DNA of 64,000 bases from Coenobita brevimanus (taxonomy: Eukaryota > Arthropoda > Malacostraca > Decapoda > Coenobitidae), in the NCBI GenBank assembly GCA_032717465.1, contig CM064712.1:22928861-22992860 (forward strand), read 5' to 3'. The notes below the pieces were generated by a model. It ran no database searches. It had not been told where the DNA came from and was given only the letters and a program-made list of their open reading frames with translations. Made by a program: the position numbers and the translations under genes. Each line of letters opens with the position of its first letter. Position 1 is the first letter of the stretch. Shown piece after piece: positions 44,833 through 54,939 of this stretch.

Positions 44833-45189
44833 AAGTCAAGGTATAAAAATTATGGGGACACTATACAGTACAGTATATACTCTTAGGCAGGAAACTCAGC
44901 TGCAAGTATACATGGAATCAAAATCCAACCTGACACATTTTTAAACAATGACATGACAAATCTCAGATTTTTTTCTTTCTACAGTTTCCAGCAACTACCA
45001 GGAAATAATCAGCTGGTTATGGCACTAGGCTATGTACAGTAAGTGTCTCAACTTCCTCCTTATCCCATGGAAGGTTTGACTGATTGACTGACTGAAATAT
45101 TTCTGATGGTGCCAGTGCCAGGGTCATAAGCCAACAGGACTGACAGGATGGTGGACTGCAGGATGTAGAAGACTTAAGTCAGCAGTCCA
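44833..45189. other. Unassigned spacer
   Basis: No gene. A weak relative of the TCCCTCAACT repeat is near 45045. Confidence 0.35.
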
Positions 45190-45500
45190 CTGGGTGATTG
45201 AAGAGCTGAGAGGATGGAACTTGAAAATACTGTTGTTGTGAGGAGGAGAGGTAGACTGAAATGGTTTGGGGATGTTGAGGGGACTTGAATGTTGTTGTGA
45301 TGAATGGGGGACAGACTGAGATGATCTGAGGATGTTGAAAGGATCTTAAAGTACCGTATTGTCGTTGTGAGGAAGAGGGGTACATTGAGGAGGAGGGGTA
45401 GACTGGGGTGGTTTGGGGATGTTGAGGGGACTAGAATGTACTGCTGTTGTGAGGGGAAGGTGTAGACTGAGATGGTTCAGGGATGTGGAGGGGATGGAGG
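45190..45500 (+). repeat. Tandem array of an RTE-2 RT C-terminal segment
   Basis: About four imperfect units of ~60-85 bp related to RTE-2 41165-41245, which codes GVVMRRGRLRWFGHV. Units share TTGTTGTGAGGAGGAGAGGT and TGAGATGGTTCAGGGATG-like blocks near 45230, 45292, 45365 and 45440. Confidence 0.7.
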
Positions 45501-45759
45501 TTCAGTCAAGTCTACCTCAAGTATAAACACAAGGCTGCCTCATAAGACCAATCACACAAGTTCCACACAGGGTTAATTAAAGCATTCATTCCCTCTTGCT
45601 CCCAGGCCCTGCAAACTGAGCTTTTAGTGTGACTTGTTGCAAATGCGTGCACTCACTGCAACATGTCTCAAGTCAGTGCATGCCAACACATCATACAACC
45701 AGACATCTGCTAGGTTAAGGTGAGTCAGCTCCTGTGTTAATACAGTAGGTCATAATTCT
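45501..45759. other. Unassigned spacer
   Basis: Nothing recognised. Confidence 0.35.
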
Positions 45760-45955
45760 TGTCAGATAAGGATGCTCCCTAACACCTCTTCCTTGCTGGT
45801 TTTATTCCGCATGTGCCAATGTAATAATTGCTTTGATATTATTGATGCACTCTGATGTTGACGATAAAAAAGAAATAAATACGATACAAGACTAATAATG
45901 AGTAGCATGCAAAGTAAATCACAAAGGAAATAGTGTTCGTAAGCATCCTCACCCC
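45760..45955. mobile_element. MITE-G copy, diverged
   Basis: AGATAAGGATGCTCCCTAAC at the left, GGAAATAGTGTTCGTAAGCA at the right. Confidence 0.78.
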
Positions 45956-46282
45956 TCAAGAATACTGGCCTGGGTGGACAAGGGTGGACAGGGAATCATT
46001 TTTGAGCTGTTACCCCCCCCCCCAAAAAAAAAAAAAAATGTTCAGCTCCCATTTCTCTCAGTCAACAAAGCAACCTCTGGCAGTCTTAATTTTAAAACAT
46101 TAATGGAAGTTTGAAAGCTGTAAAAATGGACATGAAATTTATATGGTAATTTATCAAGCAAGGATGGGCTGTAGCAGACTTATGTGGGAGGAATAAACAT
46201 AATAAGCAGGAAAAGATACAACCAGTTACGCTGTACTTGTATCGTAATGTTTATAGTGAGCAATCATCATATAGTACCATTT
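45956..46282. other. Unassigned spacer
   Basis: A C run followed by an A run at 46013-46037. No gene. Confidence 0.35.
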
Positions 46283-46655
46283 ACTATCTATCTATTGCCA
46301 GACGCCTCAATCCCGTTTGGGGTGGCTACAAACAAATCGCCTCCAAGTCGCCCTGTCCCCCGCCATTTCACTGCCCTGCTCCCAACTCACACACCCCTCT
46401 CTCATATACCTCTCCACCCCATCCCTCCATCTCATCCTCGGCCTCCCCCTCCCTCTTCCCCCCTCCACCTCACTCACATACACTCTCTTCGTCAGTCTTT
46501 CACCCTCCATCCTCTCCACATGGCCAAACCACCTCAGTGTGTTCCTCATAATGCTTCCTATCACATCCACATCCACACCACAACGCTCCTTTATATCCTC
46601 ATACGTCAGCCTGTCTCTCCACGTGACTCCACAGGCTCCTCTTAAATAACTCATT
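46283..46655 (-). mobile_element. RTE-1 3' fragment with open 115-codon C-terminus
   Basis: 5'-truncated within the RT C-terminus. The minus frame 46307-46654 reads YLRGACGVTWRDRLTYEDIK, MRNTLRWFGHVERMEGERLT and ATWRRFVCSHPKRD without a stop. It differs little from the 48-kb copy, so it is young. The 3' end joins TATCTATCTATTGCC. Confidence 0.92.
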
Positions 46656-46669
46656 TACAAAGACTCTAA

Positions 46670-46924
46670 ATACTAGCATGCATCTGCCTTCGTCAACTCA
46701 TGGCGGCTCTCCACATCACTTGATATCTGGCAGCCTCCCAATTCAGTGCCTTATTCCTAGGTCACTCTCTATATGACCTTTTCCTAGATGTTTTTTTTAT
46801 CTGCCTTTCACAACCCCACCCCCATGTTCACACATCTCACCCTCTGCACTATGCAGTACCAATACAAGGGTACGTGTCCGGCAACTCCCTCCATGTCCCC
46901 TAAAACATCTACACACCAAGTATA
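46670..46924 (-). mobile_element. RTE-2 LINE 3' fragment
   Basis: Reverse complement of 41250-41455 with divergence: GGCGGCTCTCCACATC, GGCAGCCTCCCAATTCAGTG and the ACCCCACCCCCATGTTCACA block. Confidence 0.75.
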
Positions 46925-47190
46925 TGCATCATCATCATCATCATGAAGACCTTTTTTCCCACTTAAAGATGGGGTGAAGTAGGGTCCAGAGGGCAACAAG
47001 TACTTAGACACAAACAAGGTACATGTAAAATCATCATCATCATCATCTTCATCATCATCATCATCATCATCTCTTTCCCTACCAAAGAATGGGATGAGGT
47101 GTATATATCCACATCACAACCATCAAAATCATCATCATCATATTCCAGAATTTATTTTTTGACCTAAGAATACAATATAATTAATGATTA
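46925..47190. repeat. (ATC)n blocks, inverted relative of 44008-44240
   Basis: AAGTACTTAGACACAAACAA and TTTGACCTAAGAATACAAT are the complements of blocks at 44.15 and 44.02 kb. ATC runs lie between them. Confidence 0.8.
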
Positions 47191-47203
47191 ATAACAACAA
47201 TAA

Positions 47204-47855
47204 TCCATCCATCCATCCATCCATCATCCAATCCTATGTCGCCCCATGAGGAGCGTAGGAGCCCGGGGCTAGGCAGTTGGTCCTGACATTTAAGATGAGA
47301 GTGACCAACCTCACACATCCCTGAGTGGCATTACATGAGCAATAAACCCCAAACATCCCTTGGATATAAACCTTCACCGGCTCAATCCGACTGGAGCACA
47401 ATAATTACCCACTAAACCACCAGGGGCCATAATTTGGTTATATGGTTACCACCCAGCGTAGTAAATAGTTTCCTGGTGTACAGGAAACCATTTGGCTTGT
47501 CACTCAGTGTAGAGTCACCCATAGGCAGAAGGAAGAGGAAAGAATGAAGGAATGAAAGACAGAAGAGGGTGTGTAAAGTCACCTGCAGGCAGAAGGATGA
47601 GGAAAGAATGAAGGAAAGAAAGACAGAAGAGGGAGTGTAAAGTTACCCACAGGCAGAAGGAAGAGGAAAGAATGAAGGAAAGAAATTCAGAAGAGGGAGT
47701 GTAAAGTCACCCACAGGCAGAAGGAAGAGGAAAGAATGAAGGAATGAAAGATAGAAGAGGGAGTGTAAAGTCACCTGCAGGCAGAAGGATGAGGAAAGAA
47801 TGAAGGAAAGAATGACAGAAAAAGATGGAAGGAAAGAAGGATGGAGGAGAGGACA
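47204..47855 (-). mobile_element. SINE-A composite with five VNTR units
   Basis: CATC tail 47206-47228, head near 47360-47430, hairpin 47463-47493 with one mismatch, then five ~62-65 bp VNTR units (47511-47830) around GTGTAAAGTCACCCACAGGC. The distal end block is missing. Confidence 0.92.
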
Positions 47856-47865
47856 GGTAATAATA

Positions 47866-48165
47866 ATAATTATCTATTGTCAGACGCCTTAATCCCGTAT
47901 GGGGTGACCAAAACAAATCGCCTCCATTTCATCCTGTCCCCTGTCATTTCAATCCCCTGCTCCCAGCTCACACCCCCCTCTCCCATAAACCTCTCCACTC
48001 CATCCCTCCATCTCATCCTTGGCCTCCCTTTCCCTCTCCCCCCCTTCATCTCACTCACATACACTCTCCTCATCAGTCTCTTGCTCTCCATCCTCTCCAC
48101 ATGGCCAAACCACCTCAATGTGTTTCTCCTAATGCTTCCTATCACATCCACATCCACATCATTCT
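47866..48165 (-). mobile_element. RTE-1 3' fragment, head to head with the 48-kb LINE
   Basis: The minus frame 48157-47870 reads VDVIGSIRRNTLRWFGHVER and GRGKGRPRMRWRDGVERFMG; the 3' end is CAATAGATAATTATT-like. Its 5' truncation point touches the 5' end of the full RTE-1. Confidence 0.9.
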
Positions 48166-51100
48166 AATACCCCCTGGGGGTAGGGGGGTTTTCAAGAATA
48201 CTCCCCCAGTATCCCTGCTTGTCGTAAAAGGCGACTAAAAGGGTTGGCGGAGGGTTAGTGCCCCTCCCTGGAAAACAACTAACTAAAAAAACAAACAAGA
48301 AGCCTCGGACAAGGACTGACCAAACGATGACGACCCAGGACCGGACAAAGGACTTGGTAATGAGTACATGGAATGTAAGAGGAGCGAATGATGAGGTGAA
48401 AGAGAGAGAGATTGTCAAGGTGCTTGAGGGTGCGAAAGTGGATGTATGTGGAATAACTGAAACAAAATGGAGAGGAGAAAGTGTGAGAGAATGGGAGTAT
48501 GGATGGGGTATATGTGCAGGAGTAGATGAGAATGAGAGGGCAAAGGAAGGAGTGTGTATAGTTGTGAGTAAAAGATGGAAGAAGAGCATAAGACAGTATG
48601 GATCAGTTGGGTCAAGGATTGTGTGGGTAAAGTTGAAAGTTGGAATACAAATGTGGGAGATTGTGTGTGTGTATGCGCCAACGCAAGATCATGCTAGAAG
48701 AGTGAGAGAAGAGTTCTGGACAAATGTGGAAGTGTGCATGGAAAAGTTTGGAAGGAATGAGAGAGTGTTTTTGATTGGTGATATGAATGGTAAAGTTGGT
48801 AATGTGAAGGTGGATGGAATAGTTGGTGAGTGGGGTGTGCCTGCCGAGATAGATGAGAATGGGAGTGCGTTAGTGGACATTTGTGCTGGGAGGGGGTTGG
48901 TGATAGCCAATACCCTCTTCAGGCATAAAATGATCCACAGGTATACATGGCGAGTGATGAGAAGGGTGGGTGGTGAACTGAATGAAAGGAAGGCAATGAT
49001 TGATTATGTGTGTGTGGATGAAAGGATGCGAAGATGTGTAAAGGATGTAGAGTGTATAGAGGTTGGGGGAGTGGACTTTCTGACCACTACATGGTGGTGG
49101 CCAGAATTAGGATGCAAGTGAGATGGAGGAATAGAAGAAGGGAAAGACGAGAGGAAGGAGTAGTTGCAAGGAGAGTGGAAAGGTTACAAGAGGATGAGAA
49201 AAAGGCAGAGTATAAGAGAGAAGTGGAGGAACGATTGGGCAAATATGAATTGAAGCAGATGGGAGACGTGGAAGGTGTGTGTAAGATATTTACAGAAGAA
49301 ATATGTGCAGAATGTGATGTGGTGTGTGGAAGGAAGAGAAGATGGAGGGGGGTGCAAGGAACAGCGTGGTGGACTGAAGAGGTGAAACAGGCTGTGGCAC
49401 AAAAGAAGAAAGCATACAATGAATGGGTGAGAAATAGGGGCGTGGAAGAAGTTGAGAGGTGGAAGAGAGAGTTATATGTGGAAAGGAAGAGAGAGGTGAA
49501 AAGATTAGTAAGAGAGAGTAAGAAGAGAGTGGATGAGGAATTTGGAAGGAATTTGAGTGTAAAGTGGAGGGACTGTAAGAAAATGTTCTGGAGAGAAGTG
49601 AAAAGAGTAAGACAGGGTGGAAGTGAAGTTAGCAGGGGAGTGAAAGATAAAAATGGTAGATTACCAGTGGAGAAGGGAGAAAAAGTGAGCAGATGGAGAG
49701 AACACTTTAAGGAATTGTTGAACGTAGAGGATGGAAGTAATGCGAGTATAAGTGGCTGGGGAATGGCTGGGAGAAGGAGGGAGGTGAGAAGACAGGAAGA
49801 AATCAGTAGGATAGAAGTTGTGGAAGCAATGAAGAAAGTTAAATCGGGGAAAGCCCCAGGAATTGATGGAGTGTGTGGTGAAATGCTGAAGCATGGGGGA
49901 GAGATAGTAGTAGAATGGATGTGGAAGATGTGCAGATTGGCCTGGGAGGAAGGTAGAGTCCCGGAGGATTGGAAATCAGGTATAATTATTCCCTTGTACA
50001 AAGGAAAAGGGGAAAAAGAAGTGTGTGGTAATCATAGGGGCATTTGTCTTCTTAGTATAATAGGAAAAGTGTACGGTAGGATACTTATAGACAGAGTTAG
50101 AGAAAGAACAGAGAAATTAGTTGGAGAAGAGCAGGGAGGCTTTAGGAAGGGAAGAGGTTGTGTAGATCAGATATTCATTCTTAGATCTTTAGCGGAAAAG
50201 TTTCTAGAGAAGGGAAAGAAGTTGTATGCGGCTTTCATGGATTTGGAGAAAGCATATGACAGGGTGGATAGACAAGGATTGTGGAAAGTGTTAAGAATAT
50301 ATGGAGTAGATGGGAAGTTGTTGAATGCTGTAAAGAGTATGTACGATGGTGCGAAGGCTGCAGTGCGTGTGGATGGTGAACTAAGTGAATTTTTCTCTTT
50401 GAAAGTTGGTTTGAAACAGGGATGTGTCATGTCTCTATGGTTGTTCAATCTGTACATGGATGGGGTAATAAAAGAGGTACAAGGTAGGGTAGTGGATGTT
50501 GGAGTGGCCCTGGTGAGAGAGGATAGTGTTTGGAAACTCCCTGTACTGTTGTTTGCAGATGATACTGTGTTGTTGAGTGAAGACGAAGGGGAGCTGCAAG
50601 GCTTGGTGGATGAGTCTGAGAGAGTGTGTAAGAAACGGAACCTAAAGGTGAATGTAGGGAAGAGTAAAGTGATGGTCTTTGAGAGAGGTGAAGTTAGTGA
50701 ATGTACAGCGAGGTTAGATGGTGAGGAATTGGAAAATGTGAGTACGTTTAAGTATTTGGGTAGTGTGATGAGTAAGGATGGAGGTTTGGAGGGTGAAGTG
50801 CGTGAAAGGGTACAGCAGGGAAGAAAGGTTGCTGGTTCCTTGAAAGCAGTGATAAGAAACAGGGAAGTGAGCATGGAAGTGAAAAAGTTACTACATGACA
50901 GTATTGTGATACCAACTCTAAAGTTGTTGGAAGGACACAAGTCAAGAGTGAGAGCAGTGGAAATGAGTTATTTAAGAGGAGCCTGTGGAGTCACGTGGAG
51001 AGACAGGCTGACGAATGAGGATATAAAGGAGCATTGTGGTGTGGATGTGGATGTGATAGGAAGCGTTATGAGGAACACACTGAGGTGGTTTGGCCATGTG

Positions 51101-51341
51101 GAGAGGATGGAGGGTAAAAGACTGACGAAGAGAGTGTATGTGAGTGAGGTGGAGGGGGGAAGAGGGAGGGGGAAGCCGAGGATGAGATGGAGGGATGGGG
51201 TGGAGAGGTATATGAGAGAGGGGGGTGTGAGTTGGGAGCAGGGCAGTGAAATGTCGGGGGACAGGGCGACTTGGAGGCGATTTGTTTGTGGCCACCCCAA
51301 ACGGGATTGAGGCGTCTGGCAATAGATAGATAGAGAGATAG

Positions 51342-51345
<4 letters not shown>
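48166..51345 (+). mobile_element. RTE-1 LINE, full-length or nearly so
   Basis: 5' UTR (48166-48326) with CTTGTCGTAAAAGGCGACTA, one EN-RT coding region with a single frameshift, a short 3' UTR ending GGCGTCTGGCAATAGATAGA and a GATA tract. This is the reference copy for the RTE-1 fragments of the window. The flanks do not show a clear target duplication. Confidence 0.93.
48327..51310 (+). pseudogene. RTE-1 endonuclease-reverse transcriptase, one frameshift
   Basis: The first ATG in frame is 48327; a second at 48360 starts MSTWNVRGANDE, directly at the endonuclease. EN blocks: TWNVRG, CGITETKW, VCVYAPTQ, VFLIGDMNGKVG, AMIDYVCVDERM. A 1-nt shift in the G run near 49070 moves coding to the second frame, which resumes with GLSDHYMVVARIRM (SDH block) and stays open to 51310. 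RT blocks: EDWKSGIIIPLYKGKGEKEV, HRGICLLSIIGKVYGRIL, EQGGFRKGRGCVDQIFILRS, AAFMDLEKAYDRVDRQGLWK (motif A), GLKQGCVMSLWLFNLYMDGV (motif B), LLFADDTVLLSEDEGELQGL (motif C), TFKYLGSVMSKDGGLEG, RNTLRWFGHVERMEGKRL. Near 50920 it is about seven residues shorter than the 20-kb copy (GSEAW block lost). Roughly 990 codons in all, in the usual RTE size range. Confidence 0.92.
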
Positions 51346-51372
<27 letters not shown>

Positions 51373-51434
51373 ATCCATCCATCCATCCATCCATTGCCAA
51401 TAATAATAATAATAATAAGAGGAAGAAATTAACT
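51346..51434. repeat. (AAT)n and (CCAT)n microsatellites
   Basis: AAT run 51347-51373, CCAT run 51374-51396, a second AAT run. Confidence 0.9.
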
Positions 51435-51490
51435 CTACCACCTCACCTAACCTAACCTAACCAAACTTACCCTTACTTAACCTAGCCCAA
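51435..51490. repeat. Short telomere-like (CCTAA)n tract
   Basis: CACCTAACCTAACCTAACC is nearly perfect, then degrades. Confidence 0.7.
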
Positions 51491-51507
51491 CCAATCTATG
51501 GGCCTTC

Positions 51508-51697
51508 TGATGGTATGGAAGCTCCCTAACACCTTTTCCTTAGTTATTTATTTTGGGATATGGCTGGTTCATATGTTTCTGTACCCTATATGCAGAGTAT
51601 GGTGGTACTGGAATGATTTTTGTAACAGAAGAAAATGGTAAGGTGTAATAAACAAACCTAAATCAGTTAGGAAAAGGTGTTAGGGAGCTTCCTTAAC
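51508..51697. mobile_element. MITE-G copy
   Basis: GGAAGCTCCCTAACACCTTT at the left, GGAAAAGGTGTTAGGGAGCT at the right; interior GGGATATGGCTGGTTCATAT. Confidence 0.92.
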
Positions 51698-51764
51698 TGA
51701 GAATACAAGTCCAAGCTTCAACCATTACAGTGCCACAATTATTGATAACCTTAGGGAGAAAAAA

Positions 51765-51955
51765 CAGTCTGCCTAACACCTTTCCCCAAGTGATTTATCT
51801 CGCTTATAAATTATATGTTACTATACTCCTCTGTGTTTCTTAAATCATTCCAATATCATCATCCTCTACATAAGCAAGGTGCAAAAGAATAGTAACCAGC
51901 CAGATCCAAAAATAAATAGCTGAGGAAAAGGTGCTAGGGAGCTTCCTTAACTGAT
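51765..51955. mobile_element. MITE-G copy
   Basis: GCCTAACACCTTTCCCCAAG at the left, GGAAAAGGTGCTAGGGAGCT at the right. The left half resembles the 103-bp satellite unit. Confidence 0.85.
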
Positions 51956-52384
51956 GATAATTCCTGAAATATCTAAACAATTACCACAACACCATGTATG
52001 AAAAAAAATTAAAAAAAATAAATAAAGAAGCAAAAAGTCAAAACACAACACAGTATTTTAGTGAGATCTTAACACATTTCCCTACGTGATTTATCCAGCA
52101 CACCACATCGATTTTCTTGTACATTACTGATATAAGCTTTGTCAACACTGAAACGACACTGCATTCATGATGGTCTTAAGGGGCAATATGCATAATAAAT
52201 GGCTCAGGATGGGTTTTAGATAACATACAAGCTTCTTTGTACGTCTTCCTTCACAACTTATCCTGTACACTTTACCTAAGTATTTTCCTGTATGTTACTG
52301 AGGCAAATCATTGATACTAAAACAGTAAGATACTGACGAGTGAGTTAAAGTGGAATATGCATAATATATTTATAAGGGTAAGTG
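51956..52384. repeat. Diverged MITE-G relatives
   Basis: CTTAACACATTTCCCTACGT near 52068 and weaker blocks near 52240 follow MITE-G order. A further half copy (TTCTTAACACCTCTTCCACA) is at 52805. No gene. Confidence 0.5.
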
Positions 52385-52775
52385 GGGGCACTCACCATCC
52401 ACTCACTCAATGTAGTGCTGCTTTGGGTATCTGCCCTTTCCTCTCTTCCTTCCTTCTTCTGTTTTTCTTTCCTTCATTCTTTCCTCCTCCTTCAGCCTAC
52501 AGGTGACTACACTGAGTGACAAGCCAAATGGTTTCCTGTACACCCATTTACTATGCTGGGTGGTAACCATATAACCAAATTATGGCGCCTGGTGGTTTAG
52601 TAAGTAATTATGGTGCTCTAAATGGATTGAGCCGGTGCAGGTTTATATCCAAGGGTGATTGGGGTTTATTGCTCTTGTAATGCTTAAATGCCATGACCAA
52701 CTTGCCTAGCCCTGGGCCTCTACACTCCTTATGGAGCAATACAAGATTGGATGATGGCTGGAGGGATGGATTTCT
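52385..52775 (+). mobile_element. SINE-A composite, opposite orientation
   Basis: End block CTCACCATCCACTCACTCAA, about one VNTR unit, the hairpin with its second arm partly deleted (AAATGGTTTCCTG at 52525, then CCATTTA), head GGCGCCTGGTGGTTTAGTAA at 52585, B box-like GGTTTATATCC near 52640, body, and a GGATGATGGCTGGAGGGATG tail. Confidence 0.9.
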
Positions 52776-53487
52776 AATGAAGGAATTTAGGGGATACAGG
52801 AGGGTTCTTAACACCTCTTCCACAGCAACTTATCCTGCCCACTGTAGCTAACCATTCTCCTATATGCTACTGATGCATAACCATTTATCACACTGCACAG
52901 ACATGCTTGACACTGTGCTCATATTAACAGGCTTGTACATACCCAAGCATGACAAACTGCCATAAATGTGAACAGTGACTAATGTAAATAGTGACATAAA
53001 TGTAAATAGTGGATTGCCACTATTTAACATGTTATTTTTATCTTACACTTGGAATTTCATGTCCAACTGTTACAGATTTTTAAAAATGGAGGACACCTGT
53101 AATCTGGTGTATGGATTATTTTTCTTATTCATTTGATTTTCCTTCCTCTGGTCTGTCATTTATATATACATATAAAGCACTTTACTGAAGAAGAAAAAAA
53201 AAAAAAAAAAAAACACACTTTGGAGACTAAACTGGCTGTGGCATTTGTATGGCAGGTGCAAGGCAGCTGCATCATCTGCCTCAAGGTTAATGCAGTACTG
53301 AAGTCCAAACAGCCTCAAGGTGAAGCTCAGAGAGCCTCAAGGTGAAGCCCAACGAACCTCAAGACTATTAGCAGGACCCCCCATGGGTGGAGTCAGTGGA
53401 TGAAGGACAGCACAGCTGCACCAAAACAGCCCACTCTTCCCTCACTACATGACGCTGATCTGGAAAGGCAGGGAATTATTACCAATG
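52776..53487. other. Unassigned region
   Basis: A MITE-G remnant at 52795-52900, an A run at 53190-53212 and a short triplication of CCTCAAGGTGAAGC near 53310-53350. No gene. Confidence 0.4.
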
Positions 53488-53815
53488 GTGGTGGTGGCTG
53501 AGCTGGTACACAGGTGGTCTGTTGTCCTAATGGTCACAGGATGGATGGATGGATGATAGAGGACAGTTCAAGAATCTGAAGTTCATTAAAACAGACTTTT
53601 ATGACCTACCATATCACCCACCACCAAGTCACAAAAACATTTCTGTTACCAATACACCAGTGTTGAATGAGATGGCCCTGATATAGTTAGTATGGCCAGT
53701 GGTGCTAGTGCCAAAATGGTGACATGTGGAGGTGTGTACATAGAAGGACTGCTGGGCCTTGGGGAATGGGCTGCTAGGCTCTGCCTCATTTTGGATGTAT
53801 TATATTAAAGACAGG
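53488..53815 (+). mobile_element. SINE-B copy
   Basis: Collinear with 63333-63635: AAAACAGACTTTTATGACC, ACCAATACACCAGTGTTGAA, AATGGTGACATGTGGAGGTG, ACTGCTGGGCCTTGGGGAAT. Its tRNA-like head is more degraded than in the 63-kb copy. Confidence 0.85.
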
Positions 53816-53841
53816 AAACATAGTTTTTATCATCGTCATCA

Positions 53842-54345
53842 TCATCCAATCCTACGTTGCCCCATGAGTAGAGTAGGAGCCCAGGGCTAGGCAGTTGGTC
53901 CTGACATTTAAGATGAGAGTGACCAGCCTCACCCATCCCTGAGTGGCATTACATGAGCAATAAACCCCAACCACCCCTTGGATATAAACCTTCACTGGCT
54001 CAATCCGATTGGAGCGCAATAATTACCCACTAAACCACCAGGCGCCAAAATTTAGTTATATGGTTACCACCCAGCGTAGTAAATGGTTTCCTGGTGCACA
54101 GGAAACCATTTGGCTTGTCACTCAGTGCAGAGTCACCCACAGGCTGAAGGAAGTGGAAAGAATGAAGGAAAGAAAGACAGAAGAGGGAGTGTAAAGTCAC
54201 CCGTAGGCAGAAGGACAAGGAAAGAATGAAGGAAAGACAGAAGAGAATGGAAGGAAAGAAGGATGGAGAGGAAAGGGCAGACACCCAAGAGCAGCACTAC
54301 ATTGAGTGAGTGGATGGTAAGCACCCCCACCTACCATACTATAGT
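53842..54345 (-). mobile_element. SINE-A composite element
   Basis: ATC tail 53829-53850, body, head near 53985-54048, hairpin 54081-54111 (loop GTGCA), two VNTR units (54128-54245), end block with ATTGAGTGAGTGGATGGTAA. Confidence 0.92.
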
Positions 54346-54574
54346 TTTTAATTTTGCCTAAAACTATCTGCCAACTGGACTGTTCATTTGTAACAAACTT
54401 TTAACACCAGAGTATGCAGGTCATCACAAAGCAGTGCTATGGGAAGGATGCAAAGCTGCTGTCTGTCTGTCTTACTGTTCCACTGAGCCATGTCAAACAG
54501 GCTGGAAGGGATGAAAAATCTGGGTCAAGTTAAGGTGAAACAAATACAACTAAGATTATGATTCTTTACTGCCA

Positions 54575-54745
54575 TTACAAGCTCAACACAAGTGTCCCTC
54601 AACTCCCTCCCTATCTCCCAAATGGACGATGCTGGATTATGGAAGTGCACTTGACCCTGCACTCCACTGGGTTCATGTTGAGAGAAGCCTGCAGCCAAAA
54701 CAAGTTGGGGGGGGGGGGAATCATTGGGCCAAAAAAAATAATCTG
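54575..54745 (+). repeat. Dispersed repeat (TCCCTCAACT core)
   Basis: GTCCCTCAACTCCCTCCCTA near 54593, then GAGAGAAGCCTGCAGCC. Relative of 18170-18440. 54346-54574 and 54746-54890 hold no gene. Confidence 0.65.
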
Positions 54746-54890
54746 GCATCAGCAAGCACAAAACAGATATCTCCGAGCTGACAATTACGTCAATTGTGTC
54801 CAAAGTGATAGATTACATTTAAAAGATTATGGCAAGGTAACAACAGAGGTGACTGCTGCTGTACAACAAATGTAAAAGCGGAGGAGGGAT

Positions 54891-54892
<2 letters not shown>

Positions 54893-54937
<45 letters not shown>
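54893..54937. repeat. (AC)n microsatellite at the LINE truncation point
   Basis: Pure AC run directly before the first CR1-B codons. Confidence 0.95.
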
Positions 54938-54939
<2 letters not shown>

